A stretch of 13,661 nucleotides of DNA from TMED14 sp038145075 (GTDB lineage Bacteria; Bacteroidota; Bacteroidia; Flavobacteriales; Schleiferiaceae): assembly GCA_038145075.1 (NCBI GenBank), contig JAYQOY010000046.1, positions 1 to 13,661 of the forward strand, read 5' to 3'. This document shows, piece by piece, positions 7,455 to 13,661 of this stretch. The notes under the pieces were generated by a model that did no database searches, was not told where the DNA came from, and saw nothing but the letters and a program-made list of their open reading frames with translations. Position numbers and translations under genes: made by a program. Numbering within the stretch: the stretch's first letter is position 1; each line of letters opens with the position of its first letter.

Positions 7455-8186
7455 ATGAAAATTCTGCTTTCCTCCGCGAAAACCATGGGCCCCTGCCCTA
7501 TTTCAGGAACACAAAATCCTCACTTTCTGGAGGATGCTCGTATGCTACACGCCAAAATGGCGAAGTGGTCACTTCAGAAGATTGCCGATTACCACGGTAC
7601 GTCTCCCGCATTGAGCGCGAAGGTGGCTGCAGGTATAGCGACGTGGGATGGCGCTAAGCATGGAATCCTCGGGCAAGCGGCGCTGGGCAGCTTTCAAGGC
7701 GAGGCCTTTGCAAAACTGGATGTGAGCAACCTCGCTCCGGACGAACAAAAGCTTGCCTTGTCGTCGGTTTACATTGGTTCAGGCTTGTATGGGCTGTTGC
7801 GCGGTTCAGACAACATCCAACCCTACCGCCTCGACATGGACCAAAAATGGGGCAGCAAATCGCTACGGGCCTTTTGGACCAAAAAGATTTCCGCTTGGCT
7901 GAAGGAGGAATTGGCGGGAGCGCCCCTGGTGAATTTGGCTTCAGCCGAATATTCCGATGCGATAGACCGAACGGGCATCCACTGGGTTGACGTGGATTTC
8001 TTTCAGGAATCTGGGGGTAAGCGGAAAGCGGTTTCCGTATTCAGCAAGCAAGCCCGGGGCCTCATGGCACGGCATCTATGCGAGCACTATGCTGCGGGCG
8101 TCGACGCCATTCCCACCTTTTCTGCCGAAGGGTACACGCTTGATTCCTCCGCTTCTAGCCCGACGCACTTCGTCTTTGTGCGCTAG
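7455..8186 (+). CDS. yaaA: YaaA family peroxide stress protein
   Basis: YaaA (DUF328/UPF0246) is a cytoplasmic DNA-binding protein. In E. coli it is induced by hydrogen peroxide and lowers free intracellular iron, limiting Fenton damage. The family pattern is clear over all 243 residues: MKILLSSAKTM at 1-11, the signature SGLYGLLRGSDN (109-120) followed by QPYRLDM (122-128), LVNLASAEY (158-166), KQARGLMAR (198-206) and FSAEGYTLD (222-230), with a terminal FVR. E. coli YaaA is about 258 residues, so this is full length. I use the ATG at 7455 rather than the GTG at 7422, because the conserved family start is MKILL and the upstream 11 residues have no counterpart. It is divergent from the TonB receptor, and its TAG stop overlaps the stop of the convergent T9SS gene by four bases. 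Confidence 0.95.
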   Translation: MKILLSSAKTMGPCPISGTQNPHFLEDARMLHAKMAKWSLQKIADYHGTSPALSAKVAAGIATWDGAKHGILGQAALGSFQGEAFAKLDVSNLAPDEQKLALSSVYIGSGLYGLLRGSDNIQPYRLDMDQKWGSKSLRAFWTKKISAWLKEELAGAPLVNLASAEYSDAIDRTGIHWVDVDFFQESGGKRKAVSVFSKQARGLMARHLCEHYAAGVDAIPTFSAEGYTLDSSASSPTHFVFVR

Positions 8187-9862
8187 CGCATCAAGTGGAG
8201 GCTGCCTCGCGCGAACACCGTCTCCGGAACATCTGAATTCCCTGCCCGAACCACGATGAAATAGACGCCATCCGCCGCTTCGCGGCTGCCGATTCGGCCG
8301 TCCCAGGGCTGTGTGTAACTATCACTTTCATAGACTTTTTGGCCCCAACGGGAAAAGATTTCCCAGTGGGCCCAATCTACATTCTCAAAGGTGGGCAAGA
8401 AGCCGTCGTTGATGCCGTCTCCGTTGGGGGTGAAGACGTTCGGCAAGGACACTTCGGGCGCGAAGCGCAAGGGAAAGCAGAGCGAATCCGTGCAGCCTCC
8501 GGGAACCTCGAGCGCAAAGCAGATTTCCGTGGGGCGCGAGGCCCATTGGGCGGGGATGCTTCCGGAAAACCACGTCGTTCCCGGTAGGGCGTTGGTGTGC
8601 CAATAGGCTGTACTCGGGCCGCCTGGTGCATACTGCACCGTTACCCGGGTGGAATCCGGAATACTTGGTCCAAAGGCGCCCAGGTTTATGCGGTAGAAGT
8701 AGCAAGGATCCTGTCGTGTCGGGTAGAGCACGGGGGGCTGGGCCAGGGACACGCCCGGCACACTCATCCCTGCGCAGGTGGCGCTGGAGTCAAATACGAC
8801 CTCCAAGGTGGGCGGCGCAGCGATCGTGATGGGGGGTAGCGAAACTGTGTCGCGGCAGCCCTGGCTGGACACCACCACCAAGCTCCCGGTGTACGTGCCT
8901 TCATCTGCGTAGCAATGCACCGGAAAGCGGCCCGTATCCTGGCTTCCGTCTCCCCAGGTCCATTGCCGCCAAATGATGTTGGCGCCGTTGGCTATGGATG
9001 AGCTGTCGGCCCAGTTCACGCAGAGCCCTACACAGCCCAAACTGTCAGAGGCTAAAGCGCGGGCCTCAGGTTTGGCATAGGGCTGGACGTTCAAAGAAGC
9101 GGAGGCGGTACACGAATACGTGAACTGTATATCGTCCAATCCAAAGTCATTCCCTGCCAAGGCGGTACTCACGCTCTCGATGACCACCAAGGCGTTTCCT
9201 GAGGTGGGCACCACAAAAGGGAAGGTGTAATTGCCCCAGACGCCCACCGTCGCGGGGGTCGTTTGGTTGGAGCCGATGATAGCACCGTTGATCTTGACTC
9301 TGAATTGACCTGCCGGAGTGGCCAGCGTCAGCATCCAAATGGACAAAGTTGCGTTGGAGCCAGCGGGCAAGGCGACTGTTTGGGACCAAATGGTTTTAAT
9401 ACCATTGGTAGACCCATTGATAATCATATAGTTACCCGTCCCAGTCGTGTGATCCCCCCATGCCGCAAAGTTGGGGTGAACGGCGTTGGCACTCGGGCCC
9501 ACGGCATAGGTGCCTTCGTTCCAAATACTCGTCGGATTGTAGAGGTATTGCGTGGAAAAGCCTGTGTTACCGCTCGAGAAATTCCAGTTCACCGCATTTT
9601 GGCTGCCAGTCGTGCTGGATGTCACGGTGTAGGTCATGGCCGAATCCACCTGCACCCACGGACTAGCGCACGTCGTACAACTTAGCCCTACGCTGGGGGA
9701 CCACGTGTAACTGGTGCCTCCCGTAACGCTGACCTGCACACTGTCCCCAGGGCATGTGCTGGCGTTGGAGGGCGAAATCGTCAGTGTGCATTGAGCATGC
9801 AGCGCTCTACTCCCACCTGCAAGCAGAAGGGCTAGAAGCATACAACGCAGGACTTTTTTCAC
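8183..9862 (-). CDS. T9SS type B sorted surface protein with PKD domain
   Basis: This 559-residue secreted protein is probably an adhesin or matrix component. A signal peptide (residues 1-24, ending LHA-Q) leads to the periplasm. Domains in order: a cysteine-containing Ig-like module (25-85, with CPGDSVQVSV and a YTWSP strand), a jelly-roll-like module (about 88-248, ending DFGLDDIQF, as in MAM or carbohydrate-binding-like folds), a PKD domain (about 262-347, with WTWGDGS at 301-307 and a Y-x-x-x-GTY strand), and a linker module (348-470). The end is a gliding-motility-type C-terminal domain (472-559) with LPNVFTPNGDGIND, the hallmark of T9SS type B sorting, which usually attaches or releases cargo at the cell surface. 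No catalytic motif is visible. The start is GTG at 9862, giving the basic MKKVLR N-terminus; the ATG seven codons later lacks basic residues. GGGAGG abuts the GTG, so start spacing is odd. Confidence 0.9.
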   Translation of the reverse strand: MKKVLRCMLLALLLAGGSRALHAQCTLTISPSNASTCPGDSVQVSVTGGTSYTWSPSVGLSCTTCASPWVQVDSAMTYTVTSSTTGSQNAVNWNFSSGNTGFSTQYLYNPTSIWNEGTYAVGPSANAVHPNFAAWGDHTTGTGNYMIINGSTNGIKTIWSQTVALPAGSNATLSIWMLTLATPAGQFRVKINGAIIGSNQTTPATVGVWGNYTFPFVVPTSGNALVVIESVSTALAGNDFGLDDIQFTYSCTASASLNVQPYAKPEARALASDSLGCVGLCVNWADSSSIANGANIIWRQWTWGDGSQDTGRFPVHCYADEGTYTGSLVVVSSQGCRDTVSLPPITIAAPPTLEVVFDSSATCAGMSVPGVSLAQPPVLYPTRQDPCYFYRINLGAFGPSIPDSTRVTVQYAPGGPSTAYWHTNALPGTTWFSGSIPAQWASRPTEICFALEVPGGCTDSLCFPLRFAPEVSLPNVFTPNGDGINDGFLPTFENVDWAHWEIFSRWGQKVYESDSYTQPWDGRIGSREAADGVYFIVVRAGNSDVPETVFARGSLHLMR

Positions 9863-9866
9863 CTCC

Positions 9867-9926
9867 CAAAATTACAACCATTTATGCCGTGAGCAGGTTG
9901 TATATTCAAGTCCTCAAGGAAACGAC
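9867..9926. promoter_or_regulatory. Divergent promoter with palindrome, T9SS cargo genes
   Basis: TACAACC (9873-9879) and GGTTGTA (9896-9902) form a perfect 7-base inverted repeat with a 16-base spacer. Each outer TA begins a -7-like box: TAATTTTG (9874 to 9867, minus, exact TAnnTTTG) for the type B protein and TATATTCA (9901-9908, plus, 6 of 8) for the peptidase. TTTA at 9881-9884 is a weak -33 for the plus direction. AAGGA (9916-9920), six bases before the ATG at 9927, is a plausible ribosome binding site for the peptidase. Confidence 0.42.
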
Positions 9927-11735
9927 ATGAAGCGCATTTTCACCTTTACCGCCCTCCTAGCCTGCCTTTCAGGCCTATATGCTCAAAGCAATTTTATAGT
10001 CACCTCTTCGGCCGCCGATGCAGTACTCGCGGGAAACTTTGACCCCGCCACCTATTCGATTGGGAGCACAGCTACCCCAAGAGCCATCAGTGCATCTATT
10101 TACCAAGACCTGAATGCAGACAGCCTCAAAGCGTATATCGTGCATTTGGCCAGTTTTGAAAACCGGAACACCGGAAGCGACACCCTATCCGCTACGCGTG
10201 GAATTGGCGCGGCACGGCGCTGGGTCTACCAATCGTTTCAGCGCTTCTCTAGTCAGCAGAATGGGCGACTTATCCCCTCCTACTTCCAATTTGATCAAGG
10301 AATCTGCGGCATGGGGCAACACCGGAATATTTTGGCCGTCCTTCCCGGCACGGATACGGCCAACCACCAGATTATTTTAATCGAAGGGCACATGGACAGC
10401 CGCTGCGATACGCCCTGCGACACGGCCTGTTTGGCCGAAGGGGTGGAAGACAATGCCAGTGGCACCGCGCTTGTGATGGAATTGGCCCGAATCATGTCAG
10501 CCCACGAGTACCCCGCCACCCTTGTATTCATGGTCACCATTGGAGAAGAGCAAGGGCTTTATGGGGCAGGTGCATTTGCCCAGTATGCGGATCAAGAAAA
10601 CCTGCCAATCACAGCCGTCTTTAACAACGACGTGATCGGTGGAATCATCTGCGGTCAGACTTCCTCCGCACCCTCCTGCCCCGGCGTCAACGCCATAGAC
10701 AGTACCCAGGTGCGCTTGTTTTCGGCCGGCAGTTTTAACTCAGCCCACAAGCAGCTCGCACGCTATGTTAAGCTGCAGCACCAGGAAGAATTGAGCGCCA
10801 TTGGAACGGCTCAAGGCGGCTGGAAGGCTGTGCCCATGCAAGTGTCTGTCATGGCCGCCGAGGACCGAACTGGACGCGGCGGTGACCACATCCCGTTCCG
10901 CCAGCGCGGGTTTTCGGCGATTCGCTTTACCTCCGCGAATGAGCACGGAAATGCCAGCAATGGACCGGGCTACACCGACCGCCAGCACACGTCCGGCGAC
11001 GTTCTAGGCGCCGATACCAATGGCGATGGCGAAGTAGACAGCTTTTATGTGGACTTCCATTATTTGGGCCGAAATGCCTTGATCAACGCCAATGCCGCCG
11101 TGATGGCAGCCTATGCCCCTCCGGCACCTTCTGATTTTGTCGTCATCCAAGCCCAACAAGTAAGTAGTGCTTCATTCAACAGAGTATATTTCAATGTCTG
11201 GGCAACCACGGATTCATCGCAGGACGCAGTTCGGTACATGGTCCGGACGGCCGGCACAGATTTCGATACCATCACAACGGATATGCCTGCTGAAACAGGT
11301 TGGTGGATTGGTGGGGTGCCATTTGCCAATGTTTACTTTGTCAGCGCTTGTGCCGTTCGGACTATGCCGGATGGTCAGAAATTAGAGAGCCTATTCAGCG
11401 GCGAACAAATGATTTTGCACGGACAAGTGGGGCTAGAAGAATTAGTCGAAAAAGAAGCTTCCCTTCCCTTCGAACTCCTTCAAAACCGCCCCAACCCCTT
11501 CGACGAATCCACCTGGATAGGGGTGCATGTAGCTGAAACCCAATCAACCACAAAAGGCGAGATCCGAGTGACAGACTTACAGGGACGCTTGCTGGAAATC
11601 ATTCACATCCCACTAGAGCCGGGCTTGAACGAAGTACTCTACGACCATGGCTATGGACAGGTAGGCACCTATGCCTATAGTTTGTTTGTGGACGGTAAGT
11701 GCCTCGGCACTAAGCAGATGATTTTCGCCAATTGA
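9927..11735 (+). CDS. Secreted M28 family metallopeptidase, T9SS type A
   Basis: M28 enzymes are two-zinc exopeptidases, mostly aminopeptidases. This 602-residue protein has a signal peptide (1-19, cleavage before Q20), a pro- or spacer region, the catalytic domain (about 65-398), a beta-rich region (about 400-500) and a T9SS type A sorting domain (about 515-602, with LLQNRPNPF, GTYAYSL and a terminal strand). It should therefore be exported to the surface or medium. Metal and catalytic residues are all visible: H155 in GHMDSR, D175 in VEDNASG, E207-E208 in IGEEQG, D235 in NND and H321 in GDHIPF. Three cysteines (160, 164, 168) follow directly after the HxD motif, and D363-D371 reads like a calcium-binding DxNxDGxxD loop. 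I recall similar cysteine spacing in other Bacteroidota M28 proteins. The exact substrate is not predictable. It is divergent from the type B surface protein and 69 bases ahead of the PA-domain gene. Confidence 0.94.
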   Translation: MKRIFTFTALLACLSGLYAQSNFIVTSSAADAVLAGNFDPATYSIGSTATPRAISASIYQDLNADSLKAYIVHLASFENRNTGSDTLSATRGIGAARRWVYQSFQRFSSQQNGRLIPSYFQFDQGICGMGQHRNILAVLPGTDTANHQIILIEGHMDSRCDTPCDTACLAEGVEDNASGTALVMELARIMSAHEYPATLVFMVTIGEEQGLYGAGAFAQYADQENLPITAVFNNDVIGGIICGQTSSAPSCPGVNAIDSTQVRLFSAGSFNSAHKQLARYVKLQHQEELSAIGTAQGGWKAVPMQVSVMAAEDRTGRGGDHIPFRQRGFSAIRFTSANEHGNASNGPGYTDRQHTSGDVLGADTNGDGEVDSFYVDFHYLGRNALINANAAVMAAYAPPAPSDFVVIQAQQVSSASFNRVYFNVWATTDSSQDAVRYMVRTAGTDFDTITTDMPAETGWWIGGVPFANVYFVSACAVRTMPDGQKLESLFSGEQMILHGQVGLEELVEKEASLPFELLQNRPNPFDESTWIGVHVAETQSTTKGEIRVTDLQGRLLEIIHIPLEPGLNEVLYDHGYGQVGTYAYSLFVDGKCLGTKQMIFAN

Positions 11736-11758
11736 TACGCTTTACCACTTTTAAACTT

Positions 11759-11782
11759 CCCTAAGTTTCTATACCTTAGGGG
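11759..11782 (+). promoter_or_regulatory. Inverted repeat and -7-like box before PA-domain gene
   Basis: CCCTAAG (11759-11765) and CTTAGGG (11775-11781) are perfect 7-base arms around a 9-base spacer, 23 bases before the ATG at 11805. No T-run follows, so it is a poor intrinsic terminator for the upstream peptidase gene. TACCTTAG (11772-11779) resembles a -7 box, and the 11-base stretch TACCTTAGGGG is identical to one in the GH20 leader. The PA-domain gene probably has its own promoter here, although read-through from the peptidase gene is also possible. Confidence 0.42.
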
Positions 11783-11804
11783 GATTAACACAAAAATCTC
11801 TTCT

Positions 11805-13586
11805 ATGCTTAAGAAACTTACGCTCAGCGCAATGCTAATGGCGGCAAGCGTTTCAGGTTTTGGCCAGCAGGTCATCCTGAACGTTATGGCCCCCTCTACC
11901 ATTGCAGGTGTGTACACGCACACTAACCAAGGCGATGGTTCGGGCTGGGGTTTGGCCAACTTGCTCAACCCTGCGGACGCCATCCTGGATACCCTCGTCA
12001 TGATGGACGATGGGGATACCAACACCAACAACAGCTACGGCTACAACTTCCCTAACAGCTACTGTGGGTGTGACTCCGTGGGTGTGATGAATTCATCGGT
12101 TGATTTTGAAGGCAAAATTGTCTTGATTTCACGTGGCTCATGCCAGTTTGGCCTTAAGGCCTACTTGGCTCAGCTGCGCGGCGCCGTTGGCGTAATCATT
12201 TACAATGCCTTCCTAGATTCAGACCCATCAGGCGGTTTGATCAACATGTCAGGCGGTGATTACGGTATGGACGTTACCATTCCCGTGGCTTTTGTGCCCA
12301 ATGGAACGGGGACGACGTTGAAAGCGCAAATCGACGCTGGAACCACCACGATTGCCTTCTTGGGCGCTAAAGTGGGTGCCTTCCAGAATGACTTGGCTAT
12401 GTCGTCTGACAAGGTCCTTTCTCCTCCTCAGATGGCACGTCCTCAGTTGATTTCTGCCGATTCAAACATGTACAAAGTGCCCTTGGGCTTCTGGATGCGC
12501 AACGACGGTTCAGCCAACCAAACGGCGGCATTTGCAAGCGCTGAAGTAACCTACAACGGTTCTTCTGTCTACAGCAACACCACCAACACCTTTGGTTTGA
12601 ACGTAGGTGATTCTAGCTGGATTTCCTTCCCTCCTTTTGCTCAAACGGCTTACCCCAACGGTGAATACACCTTTACCTACACCGTGGGTATTTCGGGTGG
12701 TACAGACGATTTCCCTGGTGATAACGAAATCTCCTACACGGTGCGTGTGAACGACAACATCTTCTCGTATGCACGCGTGGATGCCGACTTCCAGCCTTTG
12801 GACAACAATTCGGTTCGTCCTAGCTCCTTCTCCTACTGGGCACCTGCTGTGCATTTCTATCACAGCGATGCATCAGAAATGACCCTCGATGGTGTGAAGT
12901 TCGCAGCGTATATGACCAACGGAGACTCTATTACTGGACGCACTGTAGATATCGTCGTGTATGAGTGGGACGATTTCTTCTTTGGTTTGAATGACCCAGG
13001 TATCAGCACGAGCACCCTATCGAACAACCCATTGCTCTTGGAATCCTTCATGTTCATGGACGAGTACCAGGACACAGCTGTTTCGCACATGTTCGCTACA
13101 CCCATCGAGATGGACGATTACCAGCGTTACGTTGTGGCGGTTGTTTCTGCCAACACGGACATGTACATCAACTTCTCTCGTGATCCATCGTACGGCTTCA
13201 ACGATCAGCAGTCTACAGCACAGCCTGTTGATCTCTTGATGATTGATGGTACGTGGTATGAGAACGGCTGGGATGGCTATGTACCCACGATTCAGTTGAT
13301 CATGAGCCCCAACAACATCTCTGTGGATGAGCAAGCGGTAGAGGTTCAACCCTTCCCCGTTCCTGCTGCCCACATCTTGAACATCCCCATGCCTAATGTG
13401 GATGCCGCAAGTGGCTTGAAGGTCTACGATATGGCCGGCAACTTGGTGATTAGCCTAGACGAAATCCAGAAGGACGGCAACGTTCTGAAAGTGGATGTCA
13501 GCACATTGCCTGCTGCTACCTACGTATTCAACCTCATGATGCAAGACGGCAAGACGTCAAGCTTCAATGTGGTAGTGGGCCGTTAA
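11805..13586 (+). CDS. PA-domain secreted protein, T9SS type A
   Basis: This 593-residue secreted protein has no recognisable catalytic domain. A signal peptide covers residues 1-20 (basic MLKK, hydrophobic core, cleavage near GFG-Q). A protease-associated (PA) domain lies at about 85-185, with FEGKIVLISRGSC (101-113), a GAVGVIIYN strand (126-134) and the IPVAFV strand (159-164). PA domains usually sit as lids or substrate-binding inserts in peptidases, but here no M28, S8 or other active-site motif follows. Residues about 210-500 are beta-rich with many Asn, Asp and aromatic residues, perhaps one Ig-like module (about 225-315) and a jelly-roll-like module (about 320-500). Residues about 515-593 form a type A sorting domain (FPVPAAHILNI, then GNLVIS and LPAATYVFNL). 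Asn codons are mostly AAC and the gene ends in a very strong terminator, hinting at high expression. It may work with the neighbouring M28 peptidase; that is inference. Confidence 0.88.
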   Translation: MLKKLTLSAMLMAASVSGFGQQVILNVMAPSTIAGVYTHTNQGDGSGWGLANLLNPADAILDTLVMMDDGDTNTNNSYGYNFPNSYCGCDSVGVMNSSVDFEGKIVLISRGSCQFGLKAYLAQLRGAVGVIIYNAFLDSDPSGGLINMSGGDYGMDVTIPVAFVPNGTGTTLKAQIDAGTTTIAFLGAKVGAFQNDLAMSSDKVLSPPQMARPQLISADSNMYKVPLGFWMRNDGSANQTAAFASAEVTYNGSSVYSNTTNTFGLNVGDSSWISFPPFAQTAYPNGEYTFTYTVGISGGTDDFPGDNEISYTVRVNDNIFSYARVDADFQPLDNNSVRPSSFSYWAPAVHFYHSDASEMTLDGVKFAAYMTNGDSITGRTVDIVVYEWDDFFFGLNDPGISTSTLSNNPLLLESFMFMDEYQDTAVSHMFATPIEMDDYQRYVVAVVSANTDMYINFSRDPSYGFNDQQSTAQPVDLLMIDGTWYENGWDGYVPTIQLIMSPNNISVDEQAVEVQPFPVPAAHILNIPMPNVDAASGLKVYDMAGNLVISLDEIQKDGNVLKVDVSTLPAATYVFNLMMQDGKTSSFNVVVGR

Positions 13587-13610
13587 TTCGGATTCCGCTT
13601 AAACGAGAAA

Positions 13611-13643
13611 CGCCCGGGGAAACCCGGGCGTGTTTTTTTTTTT
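13611..13643 (+). terminator. Strong intrinsic terminator
   Basis: CGCCCGGG (13611-13618), a GAAA tetraloop (GNRA type) and CCCGGGCG (13623-13630) form a perfect 8-base all-GC stem, followed by TG and eleven T (13633-13643). It lies 24 bases after the stop of the PA-domain gene. The region from 13587 to the window end holds nothing else I can support. Confidence 0.93.
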
Positions 13644-13661
13644 ATGGCCAACCGTACGAGC

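Noticed and set aside
11759..11790. Intrinsic terminator after the M28 peptidase gene
   Set aside because: The hairpin is followed by GGATTAAC rather than a T-run.
13644..13661. ATG at 13644 as the start of a next plus-strand gene, or the end of a minus-strand gene (TAA at 13644-13642)
   Set aside because: Only 18 bases remain; either is possible but neither can be supported. An ATG directly after a terminator T-run would lack a promoter and ribosome site.
1..13661. CRISPR array, mobile element, tRNA or a defence system
   Set aside because: No regularly spaced repeats, transposase or integrase motifs, cloverleaf with a CCA-type end, or defence-type gene pairs were seen on either strand.

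Overview
This window reads as a densely packed piece of a Bacteroidota chromosome, probably Flavobacteriia-like (for example Cryomorphaceae/Schleiferiaceae). Three proteins carry the C-terminal sorting domains of the type IX secretion system (T9SS; two type A, one type B), which is found essentially only in this phylum. There is also a TonB-dependent receptor, outer-membrane-type lipoproteins, and upstream elements resembling the Bacteroidota -7 box TAnnTTTG. Base composition looks moderate (about half GC by eye), which is high for classical Flavobacteriaceae; the family-level guess is inference. I see no tRNA, rRNA, transposase, integrase, phage gene or CRISPR array. No gene-free stretch exceeds 100 bases.

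Layout. (1) 1-903, minus: an exported protein of unknown function, divergent from cutC (946-1599, plus); the 42-base gap holds an inverted repeat. (2) A compact bidirectional terminator (1598-1625) separates cutC from a convergent lipoprotein gene (1643-2389, minus) whose product looks like two tandem lipocalin-like repeats. (3) 2462-7376, minus: a probable operon in the order TonB-dependent receptor, GH20 beta-N-acetylhexosaminidase, N4-glycosylasparaginase. The last two overlap by 14 bases. Together the enzymes could remove GlcNAc residues and then split the GlcNAc-Asn bond of N-glycoproteins. The receptor itself looks closest to the heme/hemoglobin type. (4) 7455-8186, plus: yaaA (peroxide stress, iron control), divergent from the receptor. 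(5) 8183-9862, minus: a large PKD-containing adhesin-like protein with a T9SS type B sorting domain, convergent with yaaA; the two stop codons overlap in a palindromic CTAG. (6) 9927-11735 and 11805-13586, plus: a secreted M28 metallopeptidase and a PA-domain protein, both with type A sorting domains, closed by a strong terminator at 13611-13643.

Taken together, the region is mostly cell-surface and secreted functions of a particle- or protein-degrading bacterium: secreted peptidase, surface adhesin, glycoprotein deglycosylation, and an outer-membrane transporter next to an iron/peroxide stress gene. I do not see a clearly new defence or mobile system. The most unusual observations are the glycoasparagine-cleaving gene set, a repeated leader motif (TACCTTA followed closely by GGG) upstream of four genes, a hairpin that includes the A of the GH20 start codon, and palindromes in two divergent promoter regions.
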